Part shown: in pieces, positions 14,898-23,963 of the stretch
Numbering within the stretch: position 1 is the stretch's first letter
Layout: each line of letters opens with the position of its first letter
Origin: Flavobacteriaceae bacterium UBA4022
Lineage (GTDB): Bacteria > Bacteroidota > Bacteroidia > Flavobacteriales > Flavobacteriaceae
Direction of reading: 5' to 3'
NCBI GenBank assembly: GCA_002384055.1
Contig: DGAU01000016.1
Coordinates: forward strand, 52,428 to 104,428
DNA: 52,001 bases
Translations under genes and position numbers: made by a program
Notes under the pieces: generated by a model
What the model saw: the letters and a program-made list of their open reading frames with translations, nothing else
Told to the model about the DNA's origin: nothing
Database searches by the model: none

Positions 14898-16517
14898 ATG
14901 AATACAACAAAGTACATCTTCGTTACGGGCGGGGTTTCATCTTCATTAGGAAAAGGCATCATCGCAGCGTCATTGGCTAAACTGCTCCAGGCTAGAGGTT
15001 TTGTTGTCACCATCCAAAAATTAGACCCCTATATTAATGTTGATCCCGGCACGCTAAATCCATACGAACACGGTGAATGCTATGTGACTGATGACGGTGC
15101 AGAAACTGATTTGGACTTAGGCCATTACGAACGATTTTTGAACCGACCGACCTCTCAAGCGAACAATGTCACAACCGGACGCATTTATCAAAGCGTTATT
15201 GACAAGGAGCGCCGGGGCGAGTTTTTAGGGAAAACGGTGCAAGTCGTGCCACACATTACCAATGAAATAAAAGAACGCATTCAGCATTTAGGCCGAACAG
15301 GCGCCTTTGATATCGTGATTACCGAAATCGGAGGAACCGTAGGCGACATTGAATCTCTACCCTACATTGAGGCTGTGCGACAGCTCAAATGGGAGTTGGG
15401 TTCTCACAATAGTTTATTTATTCACTTGACCTTGGTGCCTTATTTGGCCGCGGCAGGTGAACTCAAAACCAAACCCACACAGCATTCGGTAAAAACCCTC
15501 ATGGAGAGTGGTATTCAGGCCGACATTTTGGTTTGTCGCACCGAACATGAACTGAGCGAAGACCTGCGGGTGAAGCTAGCCTTGTTCTGTAATGTGCAAA
15601 AGGAAGCGGTGATGCAATCTATTGACGCGGCCACCATCTATGATGTGCCGAACCTCATGCTCGAAGAAGGACTCGACCGAATTGCGCTCAAAAAATTAAG
15701 ATTAGAAGCCAAACAAGAGCTGAATCTCATTCAGTGGAATGAGTTTTTATCACGCCATAAAAATCCGAAAGCTCATGTAAAAATTGGCTTAATCGGGAAG
15801 TATGTTGAGCTTCAGGATAGTTATAAATCTATCGTGGAGTCTTTCATACATGCTGGTGCGGTCAACGAAGTCAAAGTTGAGGTTGTTTCGATACATTCTG
15901 AGCACTTGACGCCTGCTAATGTAGGAACTTCACTTAAAGGCCTAGATGGTATCCTTGTGGCTCCTGGATTTGGCGAGCGCGGGATCGAGGGTAAAATTGC
16001 CGCGGTGCATTATGCCCGGACTCAGAAGCTGCCTTTTCTCGGAATCTGCTTAGGCATGCAAATGGCTGTTATTGAATACGCCCGACACGAATTAGGACTC
16101 AGCGGTGCCAACAGTACCGAAATGGACCCAGGGACTTCTGATCCGGTCATTGACCTGATGGAGGAGCAAAAAAATATTACCAACAAAGGAGGTACCATGC
16201 GTCTTGGCGCTTGGACTTGTGATTTGGTGCCCGATAGTATCGTAGGATCTATTTATGGCCGCACGCCGATAATGGAACGCCACCGCCACCGCTATGAATT
16301 CAATAATAATTACCGGGAGGCTCTAGAAAAAGCAGGATTACGCGTTACCGGAGTCAACCCAGAAACGAACTTAGTGGAGATTATAGAATTGCCCGAACAT
16401 CCTTGGTTTGTTGGGGTGCAATACCACCCAGAATACAAGAGTACTGTAGCCCAACCCCATCCACTATTTGTTGGTTTTGTTGAAGCTGCTCACAAACACG
16501 CGATTAAAAACAATTGA
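14898..16517 (+). CDS. pyrG: CTP synthase
   Basis: 539 residues from the ATG at 14898. The N-terminal synthetase domain begins TKYIFVTGGVSSSLGKGI, with the P-loop GVSSSLGKG and NPYEHGECYVTDDGAE. The C-terminal glutaminase domain has PFLGICLGMQMA (nucleophile Cys) and the YHPEYKS His-Glu pair. PyrG amidates UTP to CTP with ATP and glutamine, and forms allosterically regulated tetramers or filaments. Residues and length are standard. yidC follows after 35 bases, an arrangement conserved in Flavobacteria, so the two probably share the promoter at 14835. Confidence 0.98.
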   Translation: MNTTKYIFVTGGVSSSLGKGIIAASLAKLLQARGFVVTIQKLDPYINVDPGTLNPYEHGECYVTDDGAETDLDLGHYERFLNRPTSQANNVTTGRIYQSVIDKERRGEFLGKTVQVVPHITNEIKERIQHLGRTGAFDIVITEIGGTVGDIESLPYIEAVRQLKWELGSHNSLFIHLTLVPYLAAAGELKTKPTQHSVKTLMESGIQADILVCRTEHELSEDLRVKLALFCNVQKEAVMQSIDAATIYDVPNLMLEEGLDRIALKKLRLEAKQELNLIQWNEFLSRHKNPKAHVKIGLIGKYVELQDSYKSIVESFIHAGAVNEVKVEVVSIHSEHLTPANVGTSLKGLDGILVAPGFGERGIEGKIAAVHYARTQKLPFLGICLGMQMAVIEYARHELGLSGANSTEMDPGTSDPVIDLMEEQKNITNKGGTMRLGAWTCDLVPDSIVGSIYGRTPIMERHRHRYEFNNNYREALEKAGLRVTGVNPETNLVEIIELPEHPWFVGVQYHPEYKSTVAQPHPLFVGFVEAAHKHAIKNN

Positions 16518-16552
16518 TGTAATCCCTAACGGGCATTGCAAATTAGATACTT

Positions 16553-18427
16553 ATGGAAGAAAATAAATTTGATTTGAATTCCTTTATTGGATTCGTTTTG
16601 ATTGGAGCCATTTTGCTCTATATGCTTTACCAGAATCAACCCGATGTGGTCGTCGAAGGACCAGCAGAAACTGAAGCAGCAGCCCAGATTGATGCCCAGG
16701 AGAATAACTTGGTGACCAATAACGAACCCATACCTACCAGCGCACAAGAGACAGGTGCTTCATGGGCTGAGTCCTATCAAGAATTACAAAACCGTTTGGG
16801 GTCTTTTGCCTATAGTGCCACTTTGCCTTCGGCCAAAGAAGCGACTACGGTGTTGGAAAACAACCTCCTTGCCTTGACTATAAGTAACAAAGGGGGCTAC
16901 ATCATTTCGGCCGAACTCAAGACGCAGACACAATACCAAGGTGAGACCGTTTATCTCATTAAAGATGGCAATAGCGCTTTGAGCCTTAACTTTGCTGCGC
17001 AGAACAGACTCTTGTCTACCCAGGATCTTTATTTTGAGCCAACCTTGATCAACAACTCAGAGGGCAATATGCTTTCAATGAAATTAAAGACCTCTGATAC
17101 AGATTTTATTGAATTTCAGTATCGCCTTCCCGCGGACTCTTATATGCTGGACTTTGCTGTCCGGACCAATGGTCTGGAAGCGGTAATCGATTTCGATAAA
17201 GAAATAATCTTAGATTGGTCCTTAACGGGATACAGACAGGCCAAAAGCATCAGCTATGAAAATCGCTATACACGTCTGACGTATGAGTTCGATAATGGTA
17301 ATGAGCATGATAAGCTAGGGCCTGTGGGTGACGATGATGCTGTAGAAGAAAATGTAGGTTGGTTCAATTTTCGCCAACACTTTTTCAGCAGCATGCTTTT
17401 GACCGACACGCCTTTTAAAGAAGTGCGTTTTATGTCACAGGATTTGGTTAAAGACGAGACAATCGATACGGTGTACACGAAAAGATATGGAGCGAAAATG
17501 CTTTTGGAACCCAAAATAGCGGGACTCAATTACGACATGAACCTTTATTTTGGACCGACCGATTACGCAATATTTAAGAAGTACGACCGCCAGCTCGATG
17601 AGGCCATGCCTCTGGGTTGGGGGATATTTGGTATGATCAATAAGTATGTGATCATACCTGTATTTGGCATATTGAGCCAATGGTTTCCCGCGGGGATTGC
17701 CATTATCTTATTGACCATTTTCTTCAAGCTGCTCTTAAGTCCCGTGCAGTACAAGCAGTACGTATCTCAAGCCAAACTCAAGGTGCTCAAGCCAGAGATG
17801 GACGAGATCAAAAAGAAATTTGAAGGGAATCAAATGAAGATCCAGCAAGAGACCATGAAGCTGCAAAATGTAGCTGGGGCCTCACCCCTGAAGGGGTGCT
17901 TGCCAGCCTTGCTGCAGATTCCTGTGTTCTATGCCCTGTTCACCTTTTTCCCGACCGCCTTTGGTCTTCGTCAGAAATCGTTCTTATGGGCCGATGACTT
18001 ATCGAGCTATGATGTGGTTATGGAGCTCCCGATCAACGTACCGTTTTATGGGGACCACGTGAGTTTATTTCCGATACTGGCGTCGATTGCCATCTTTGTT
18101 TATATGATGATGAGTACCGGACAACAAATGCAACAGCAGCAGCAGCCGGGTATGCCAAACATGAAGTTTCTTATGTACTTGTCCCCGCTGTTCATGTTGG
18201 TGTTCTTTAATAACTACGCCAGTGGACTTTCTCTGTATTACTTCACTTCGAATTTGATCACCATTGGGATTATGCTCGTGATCAAAAAATTCATCATTGA
18301 CGAGGACAAAATTCACGCTCAAATTCAAGTCACCAAAAAGAAACCTAAGAAACAGAACCGTTTCCAAAAGAAAATGTCCGAAATGATGGAGCAGGCGGAG
18401 GCTCAGAAAAACGCGCAAAAGAAATAA
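16553..18427 (+). CDS. yidC: Membrane protein insertase YidC
   Basis: 624 residues. An N-terminal transmembrane helix (about 12-26) is followed by a large periplasmic beta-sandwich domain (about 80-350) and the conserved C-terminal five-helix insertase core (LSQWFPAGIAIILLTIF, the helical hairpin with KLKVLKPEMDEIKKK, then GCLPALLQIPVFYALF). The tail (KKKPKKQNRFQKKM...) is strongly basic and may bind ribosomes. YidC inserts and folds inner-membrane proteins alone or with SecYEG; it works downstream of SRP-FtsY, which is encoded earlier in the window. Confidence 0.97.
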   Translation: MEENKFDLNSFIGFVLIGAILLYMLYQNQPDVVVEGPAETEAAAQIDAQENNLVTNNEPIPTSAQETGASWAESYQELQNRLGSFAYSATLPSAKEATTVLENNLLALTISNKGGYIISAELKTQTQYQGETVYLIKDGNSALSLNFAAQNRLLSTQDLYFEPTLINNSEGNMLSMKLKTSDTDFIEFQYRLPADSYMLDFAVRTNGLEAVIDFDKEIILDWSLTGYRQAKSISYENRYTRLTYEFDNGNEHDKLGPVGDDDAVEENVGWFNFRQHFFSSMLLTDTPFKEVRFMSQDLVKDETIDTVYTKRYGAKMLLEPKIAGLNYDMNLYFGPTDYAIFKKYDRQLDEAMPLGWGIFGMINKYVIIPVFGILSQWFPAGIAIILLTIFFKLLLSPVQYKQYVSQAKLKVLKPEMDEIKKKFEGNQMKIQQETMKLQNVAGASPLKGCLPALLQIPVFYALFTFFPTAFGLRQKSFLWADDLSSYDVVMELPINVPFYGDHVSLFPILASIAIFVYMMMSTGQQMQQQQQPGMPNMKFLMYLSPLFMLVFFNNYASGLSLYYFTSNLITIGIMLVIKKFIIDEDKIHAQIQVTKKKPKKQNRFQKKMSEMMEQAEAQKNAQKK

Positions 18428-18434
18428 TCATATC

Positions 18435-18454
18435 GCACTAGGGTCACCTGGTGC
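18435..18454 (+). other. Intergenic hairpin between yidC and YwqK-like gene
   Basis: GCACTAGG (18435-18442) can pair with CCTGGTGC (18447-18454) around a GTCA loop, an eight-pair stem with one U-G wobble. No T tract follows, so it is not a classic terminator; it could stabilise mRNA ends or mark processing. It fills half of the 42-base gap. Confidence 0.45.
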
Positions 18455-18469
18455 ATTAACTGCATCACG

Positions 18470-19150
18470 ATGAACAATTGTTTGACCTCCCTATTATTGT
18501 TGTTGGGGTTTTGTGCGCCACTTTTGGGGCAAACAGAGGTCAATGGTTATGATGGACAAGGAATGCGCCACGGGCTATGGCAAAAACATTACGACCAGTC
18601 TACCCAACTGCGCTACCAAGGTCAATTTGAACACGGCAAAGAAGTTGGTACCTTTAAATTTTATTGCAGTGATTGCGGAGACCAGCCAACGGCCATTCGC
18701 GAATTTAATGCTCAGGAAACCGGGGTAGTTGTAAGCTATTACACCAAAAAGGGGCATCTCGTTTCTACAGGACATTTAATCGACCAAAAGCGCGATGGTA
18801 TTTGGGAAACTTACCATAAAGACAGTAAAGTCCCTATGAGTCGAGAGTCCTATCAGCTGGGCGCGTTAAATGGCACGAAAGAGACTTTTTATCCTAACGG
18901 AAAACTGGCCGAATCATTAACCTACAACAATGATGTCATTCAGGGGACACAATTATTTTATGGTCATAATGGGCAATTGATCAAATCCTACCACTATGAA
19001 GATGGGCAATTACATGGCCCAGCCTTTTTCTATGATGCTCAGGGACAAATGACTGCTGAGGGTCAATACAAAAGAGATAAAAAACACGGATTATGGCGCT
19101 ATTACGACCAAGGCGTCCTGACCAAAGAAGAGACCTTTCCAAAGCAATGA
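18470..19150 (+). CDS. YwqK-like MORN_2 repeat protein, exported
   Basis: 226 residues. A short signal peptide (about 1-20, ending LLGQ) is followed by repeated MORN_2-type units, each with a G-x-W/Y/F core: GMRHGLWQKHY, GQFEHGKEVGTFKFY, KRDGIWETY, GALNGTKETFYPNGKL, GQLHGPAFFYDAQGQM, DKKHGLWRYYDQG. Databases often label such proteins 'toxin-antitoxin system YwqK family antitoxin', but nothing here resembles a toxin partner; a secreted or periplasmic structural/binding role is more likely. Its stop overlaps the mnmA start (ATGA), so the two are translationally coupled. Confidence 0.82.
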   Translation: MNNCLTSLLLLLGFCAPLLGQTEVNGYDGQGMRHGLWQKHYDQSTQLRYQGQFEHGKEVGTFKFYCSDCGDQPTAIREFNAQETGVVVSYYTKKGHLVSTGHLIDQKRDGIWETYHKDSKVPMSRESYQLGALNGTKETFYPNGKLAESLTYNNDVIQGTQLFYGHNGQLIKSYHYEDGQLHGPAFFYDAQGQMTAEGQYKRDKKHGLWRYYDQGVLTKEETFPKQ

Positions 19151-20367
19151 AGACCAAATTGACACCAGATCAAACCAATAAGCCGCGTGTGGTCGTGGGG
19201 CTTAGTGGTGGGGTAGATTCCAGTGTAGCGGCCTATTTACTCCAAGAGCAGGGTTATGAGGTCATCGGTCTTTTTATGAAAAACTGGCACGATGACTCGG
19301 TAACGATTTCCCAAGAATGCCCGTGGCTAGAAGATAGCAATGATGCCATGCTTGTGGCGCAGACCTTAGGCATTCCATTTCAGACGGTCGATTTGAGCGC
19401 CGAATATAAGGAGCGTATTGTCGATTATATGTTTCGGGAATACCAAAATGGCCGTACGCCAAATCCCGATGTGTTGTGCAATCGCGAAATTAAATTTGAT
19501 GTGTTTTTGAACGTTGCCCTTGAATTGGGCGCGGACTTTGTGGCCACTGGTCATTATTGCCGCAAAGATCAAACTCAAAATCAAGACCAGACCATCTATC
19601 ATTTAAAATCTGGCTGGGACAGAAACAAAGACCAGTCTTATTTTTTGTGTCAACTCTCGCAAGAGCAATTGTCCAAAACCCTCTTTCCGATTGGTGAATT
19701 ACAAAAAGATGAGGTACGCAAGATTGCTGCAGCACAAGGATTGATTACTGCAGAAAAGCGCGATTCACAGGGGCTTTGTTTTATAGGTAAAGTGCGTTTG
19801 CCAGAGTTTCTACAGCAGCAGCTCAAGCCGAAAAATGGAGCTATTGTCGAGATTCCAAGTGATTTCAGCGCATATTTAAATAAGGTTTCAGAGGGGCTTA
19901 CACCCATACAAAAAAGAACGCTAATTTCAGAAAAATACAGCTATACGCCGGATGATGGTCGTGTGGTTGGCACCCATCAGGGGGCACATTATTATACTGT
20001 GGGCCAGCGCAAAGGTTTGGCTGTTGGCGGTATGAAAGAGCCCTTATTTGTCATCTCCACTGATGTGGAAACCAACACGATTTATGTAGGCCAAGGCAAA
20101 AACCACCGTGGTTTGTACCGCAGAGGACTTTGGGTCAACGACGATGAATTGCACTGGGTACGTGAGGATCTTCGTTTGTTGCCTGGTCAATCTCTGCCTG
20201 TAATGGCGCGTATACGATACCGTCAACCCTTGGAAAAGGCTACGATCTATAAAGAAAGCTCCGGTCTTTATGTTATATTTGATCAGGATCAATCTGCCAT
20301 TGCCGAGGGACAATTTGTGGCATGGTATGCCAAAGATGAATTGTTGGGTAGTGGCGTAATCGCATAA
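19147..20367 (+). CDS. mnmA: tRNA-specific 2-thiouridylase MnmA
   Basis: 406 residues from the ATG at 19147; the longer in-frame start at 19093 would lie inside the upstream gene. The PP-loop is SGGVDSS at 20-26. Catalytic Cys111 (TPNPDVLCNREIKF) and Cys211 (DSQGLCFIGKV) are both present, as are ATGHY and the C-terminal beta-barrel. MnmA thiolates U34 of tRNA-Lys, Glu and Gln with sulfur from IscS-Tus relays. Length is slightly above the E. coli enzyme owing to an inserted segment near 275-310, usual in this phylum. Confidence 0.96.
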   Translation: MKTKLTPDQTNKPRVVVGLSGGVDSSVAAYLLQEQGYEVIGLFMKNWHDDSVTISQECPWLEDSNDAMLVAQTLGIPFQTVDLSAEYKERIVDYMFREYQNGRTPNPDVLCNREIKFDVFLNVALELGADFVATGHYCRKDQTQNQDQTIYHLKSGWDRNKDQSYFLCQLSQEQLSKTLFPIGELQKDEVRKIAAAQGLITAEKRDSQGLCFIGKVRLPEFLQQQLKPKNGAIVEIPSDFSAYLNKVSEGLTPIQKRTLISEKYSYTPDDGRVVGTHQGAHYYTVGQRKGLAVGGMKEPLFVISTDVETNTIYVGQGKNHRGLYRRGLWVNDDELHWVREDLRLLPGQSLPVMARIRYRQPLEKATIYKESSGLYVIFDQDQSAIAEGQFVAWYAKDELLGSGVIA

Positions 20368-20370
20368 CTT

Positions 20371-21987
20371 ATGAAAAAATTATTTTTTGCGGCCCTCTTG
20401 TTCTTTGGTGGCTTTTGTCAGGCACAAATTCAGGATGCCTGGGTCTTTTTCGCCGACAAAGAAAATGTACAAGTCTCCATCGAGAATCCGCTGACCATTT
20501 TGACCCAAGAAGCCTTGGACCGCAAAGCATTGCACGAGGTTGTCATCGATGAGCGGGATGTGCCGGTAAATGAAACCTATATCACTACCGTCAAAGACAC
20601 TCCAGGAATTACCGTTTGGGCTAAGTCCAAATGGATGAACTGTATTTATGTACAGGGGACTATGGCCGATATTGAAGCCCTCAACGACTTGTCTTTTGTG
20701 GTGGGTTTAGAATATGCGGACAAGGACTTAAATTGGCCCAATCCCGTTCCGGTTAGTGACAAATTTGCTATTGAACAACAGCAAGAACGCATTGAGTATG
20801 ATTATGGTGCGGCCGCCAATCAGATCGAAATGATCTCTGGTGATTTCATCCATCGACAGGATTTTACTGGAGAAGGCATGATTGTGGCCGTTATGGATAG
20901 TGGATTTCCTAATTTTGAAAACAACCCAGGGTACGCCCATGTGATGGCCAATAACCGACTACTGGGGACTTACGATTTTTATGCACGCACCACAGATGTG
21001 ACGGGGACTGGAACCCATGGCTCGAGTACCACAAGTGATATTGGGGGTTATGTAGAGAATCAATTTGTCGGAACCGCGCCGAATGCTTCATTTTATTTGT
21101 TCCGCACCGAATATGGCCCTTCTGAAAACCCACGCGAAGAAGCCTGGTGGGTCGAAGCTTTAGAACGCGCCGATAGCTTAGGCGTTGATGTGGTCAACAC
21201 CTCGTTAGGCTATCAGGCCTACGACAATGCCAATTACGACCATAGCTATGAGGATTTAGATGGGCAAACAACCTTTGCTGCTCGAGGCGCCAATTTGGCC
21301 TACGAAAAAGGCATGATTTTGGTCACCTCTGCAGGAAACCAGGGCAATTCTTTTGGCACTGTAGCGACACCGGCCGATGCCATTGGTCTTTTGGCCGTTG
21401 GTGCAGTCAATGCCGGCGGTAATTATGCATCCTTTAGTTCACGAGGCCCAACCGTCGATGGCCGCGTGAAGCCCGATGTGATGGCCCAAGGTCAGAGTGC
21501 GGCTGTATTGACTACCACCGGTGCTGTGGACTTTAGCAGTGGGACGTCGTTTAGCTCACCGATTTTGGCCGGTGCAGTAGCGTGTTTGTGGCAAGCCCGA
21601 CCCGAGACCAAGAATTTCGAACTGATGCAAATCATCCGAGAATCAGCTCATTTATACCAAAACCCAACACCGCAAATGGGCTATGGAATTCCCAATTTTG
21701 AAATAGCCTATAACGTGCTTTTAGGTTTGGGCATCGAAGATTTGGCCCAACAATCCTTAATTGCCATTGCGCCAAACCCGGTAAAGACGTATTTTGAAGT
21801 GAGCCTACCGGCATCGGTTGAGCAGGCTGAGGTATTGATTTACAATACCATCGGTCAATTGATTTATCGCACACAGGTCTCACACAGTCAAGAACAAGTT
21901 TCTATGGAAGGCTGGTCTAAAGGACTCTATATCGTATCGGTAAAAGCCTCTGGAGCCGAGAATAACTTCAAAATTCAAAAGCAGTAA
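20371..21987 (+). CDS. Subtilisin-like serine protease with T9SS sorting domain
   Basis: 538 residues. Signal peptide 1-19 (FCQAQ). An N-terminal region (20-150) probably acts as the propeptide. The S8 catalytic triad is Asp176 (AVMDSG), His216 (GTHGSS) and Ser393 (GTSFSSP), with the oxyanion Asn in the TSAGNQG segment near 323. The C-terminal about 75 residues (IAPNPVKTYFEVSLP ... IYNTIGQLIYR ... GLYIVSVKA) form a type A T9SS sorting domain, so the protease is expected at the cell surface or secreted across the outer membrane. Starts three bases after the mnmA stop. Confidence 0.95.
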   Translation: MKKLFFAALLFFGGFCQAQIQDAWVFFADKENVQVSIENPLTILTQEALDRKALHEVVIDERDVPVNETYITTVKDTPGITVWAKSKWMNCIYVQGTMADIEALNDLSFVVGLEYADKDLNWPNPVPVSDKFAIEQQQERIEYDYGAAANQIEMISGDFIHRQDFTGEGMIVAVMDSGFPNFENNPGYAHVMANNRLLGTYDFYARTTDVTGTGTHGSSTTSDIGGYVENQFVGTAPNASFYLFRTEYGPSENPREEAWWVEALERADSLGVDVVNTSLGYQAYDNANYDHSYEDLDGQTTFAARGANLAYEKGMILVTSAGNQGNSFGTVATPADAIGLLAVGAVNAGGNYASFSSRGPTVDGRVKPDVMAQGQSAAVLTTTGAVDFSSGTSFSSPILAGAVACLWQARPETKNFELMQIIRESAHLYQNPTPQMGYGIPNFEIAYNVLLGLGIEDLAQQSLIAIAPNPVKTYFEVSLPASVEQAEVLIYNTIGQLIYRTQVSHSQEQVSMEGWSKGLYIVSVKASGAENNFKIQKQ

Positions 21988-21991
21988 AACC

Positions 21992-22933
21992 ATGAACCGC
22001 ATTTGTGCCTTATTCCAGATCAAATACCCCATTGTTCAAGGGGGTATGGTGTGGAATAGTGGTTGGCGATTGGCCAGTGCCGTCAGTAATGCCGGTGGCC
22101 TTGGCCTGATTGGAGCCGGATCGATGTATCCAGAGGTTTTACGCACCCATATCGCGAGATGCCAAAAGGCCACAGAAAGGCCATTTGGGGTCAATGTACC
22201 GCTGCTTTACCCCAACATTGAAGAAATCATGGACATCATCATCGAGATGAAGGTCAAAATTGTTTTTACCTCCGCAGGGAATCCGCGTTTGTATACCCAG
22301 CGACTTAAAGAGGCGGGCATCACCGTAGTGCACGTGGTAAGCAGTGTCGCCTTTGCCCTCAAAGCAGAGCAAGCCGGTGTTGATGCCATAGTAGCCGAAG
22401 GATTCGAAGCGGGCGGTCACAATGGTCGTGAAGAAACCACCACGCTCACCTTGATACCGATGGTGCAACAAGCGATCAAATGCCCTTTGATTGCCGCAGG
22501 AGGTATTGCCACAGGAACAGGCATGCTCGCCACTATGGTATTGGGCGCCGATGGCGTACAACTAGGGAGTCGTTTTGTGGCCTCAGTAGAGAGCAGTGCC
22601 CATCAATTATTTAAAGAAAAAGTCTTGTCTGTAAAAGAAGGAGACACCACCCTTACCCTTAAGGAGTTGGCGCCTGTACGCTTGATCAAAAATAAATTTT
22701 ACCAGGATCTTCAGGAACTTTATCAGCAAAATCCAACCAAGGAAGAACTCCAGAAACTACTGGGGCGCGCCCGCGCCAAACGCGGCATGTTCGAAGGGGA
22801 TCTGGTCGATGGCGAACTCGAGATTGGCCAAATTGCGGGCCTGATTTCCGAAGTCAAACCCGCGGCAGAAATTGTATCTGATCTCGTGCGTGAGTATAAC
22901 CATGCCATGGGCCATTTGCCCGAAGGCCTTTAA
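21992..22933 (+). CDS. Nitronate monooxygenase / FabK-like FMN protein
   Basis: 313 residues with the 2-nitropropane dioxygenase-type TIM barrel: KYPIVQGGMVW at the N-terminus, SNAGGLGLIGAG, GFEAGGHNGRE (His about 146, active-site region), then AAGGIATGTGMLATMVLGADGVQLGSRF, the FMN-phosphate site. Family members are either nitronate monooxygenases, which detoxify nitronates, or FabK enoyl-ACP reductases of fatty-acid synthesis; sequence alone does not separate them here. Starts four bases after the protease. No terminator is evident before the convergent esterase gene. Confidence 0.86.
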   Translation: MNRICALFQIKYPIVQGGMVWNSGWRLASAVSNAGGLGLIGAGSMYPEVLRTHIARCQKATERPFGVNVPLLYPNIEEIMDIIIEMKVKIVFTSAGNPRLYTQRLKEAGITVVHVVSSVAFALKAEQAGVDAIVAEGFEAGGHNGREETTTLTLIPMVQQAIKCPLIAAGGIATGTGMLATMVLGADGVQLGSRFVASVESSAHQLFKEKVLSVKEGDTTLTLKELAPVRLIKNKFYQDLQELYQQNPTKEELQKLLGRARAKRGMFEGDLVDGELEIGQIAGLISEVKPAAEIVSDLVREYNHAMGHLPEGL

Positions 22934-22972
22934 GATCCATTTCAAAAAAAAATAGCTAGGACCCCGCCAGAC

Positions 22973-23833
22973 TTATAGCTGCCTTTTTGCCTTCTGCTGT
23001 GCAAAGAGCCAGGGAAAAAGTGCAGGTTCTGCAAAGGCATTGGTCCAACTGTCATGACCTACTTCGGGATATGAGGTATAGGCGACAATGGCTTTTTTCC
23101 TTTTTAAAACCTTATATAGTTTTTCGGAATATTGTGGCAAAACGACTTGGTCTGCCGTGCCGTGAAACAACCATAGCGGGGTATGCTTGATAGATTTTGC
23201 GCTTTTGGGATGTGCGCCGCCGCATATGGCGAAGGCCCCAGCAAAGTAATTGGGATGACGCCGCAGCATGGCCAGTGTTCCCATGCCTCCCATGGACAAT
23301 CCGCCAATATAGATCCGATTGGGATCTACACGGTGGTGCTTCACGAAATCTTCAATCATGGCGTAAACCAGGTCTAATTGATTGTTGGGCGAAATGCTTT
23401 TGGGGTAGCGGTAATGGCGCTTGTCGCCTTTAATATAAGAAGTGCCATTGTGCCAACTTTTGTTGGGCGGGCACTGAGGGAGCAGAACAAAAGCATTTTC
23501 CTGATCAGTGAGCTGTGCCATGCGCTCACCACCATGGATCAATTGGGCTTTGTTGTCGGTGCCTCGTTCGCCAGAACCATGCAGAAAAATGAGTAATGGA
23601 TGCAGTTCTTGTTGGTCTGCCTCTGTGGGACTTGCCAATCGGTAGGCCAAGGTGTCTTGATCGCGAATGAATTGTTCTGGGCTATAATCCTGGGTGTTTT
23701 GGCCTAGCGCAGGGGAGGATGCCCATAAGGCCCATAGGCTCAAGACCAAACACATTTTAGAACGGATCAATGTCAAACTTTGTCTTTTGGCGTGAGACAG
23801 ACCTTGCAGAACCAAGTTTTCTTGTGGCTTCAT
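22973..23833 (-). CDS. Secreted alpha/beta-hydrolase (esterase, prolyl-oligopeptidase-like)
   Basis: 286 residues with a signal-anchor or signal peptide about 28-45 (LVLSLWALWASSPALGQ); an internal Met27 at 23755 is an alternative start giving 260 residues. The hydrolase signature is LIFLHGSGERGTDN (oxyanion), nucleophile Ser180 in GGLSMGGMG, Asp228 (GTADQVV) and His260 (EVGHDSW). It resembles the PHB-depolymerase/phospholipase-type esterases that occur in polysaccharide degradation, where they may deacylate glycans, but no polysaccharide locus surrounds it. Monocistronic and divergent from sucC. Confidence 0.86.
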   Translation of the reverse strand: MKPQENLVLQGLSHAKRQSLTLIRSKMCLVLSLWALWASSPALGQNTQDYSPEQFIRDQDTLAYRLASPTEADQQELHPLLIFLHGSGERGTDNKAQLIHGGERMAQLTDQENAFVLLPQCPPNKSWHNGTSYIKGDKRHYRYPKSISPNNQLDLVYAMIEDFVKHHRVDPNRIYIGGLSMGGMGTLAMLRRHPNYFAGAFAICGGAHPKSAKSIKHTPLWLFHGTADQVVLPQYSEKLYKVLKRKKAIVAYTSYPEVGHDSWTNAFAEPALFPWLFAQQKAKRQL

Positions 23834-23932
23834 ATGTGGGCTTGTTTTAAAGCGCTAAAAAGATAAGGAAATTTTGCTTGTTTGATGGGTGAAAAGTCTT
23901 CGGGATGTGGGGCAATTGACCACGACATTTAT

Positions 23933-23940
23933 TACTTTTG
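23933..23940 (+). promoter_or_regulatory. Putative -7 box for sucC
   Basis: TACTTTTG matches TAnnTTTG exactly, 23 bases before the sucC ATG. No TTG stands at the usual distance upstream (the nearest is only 14 bases away, at 23916-23918), so this is weaker than the other promoters. Confidence 0.5.
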
Positions 23941-23963
23941 TCCTGTCTTAAAAACGAGGCCTC

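Noticed and set aside
18470..19150. Toxin-antitoxin module suggested by the YwqK 'antitoxin' label
   Set aside because: The protein has a signal peptide and MORN-type repeats, and neither neighbour (yidC, mnmA) is a toxin.
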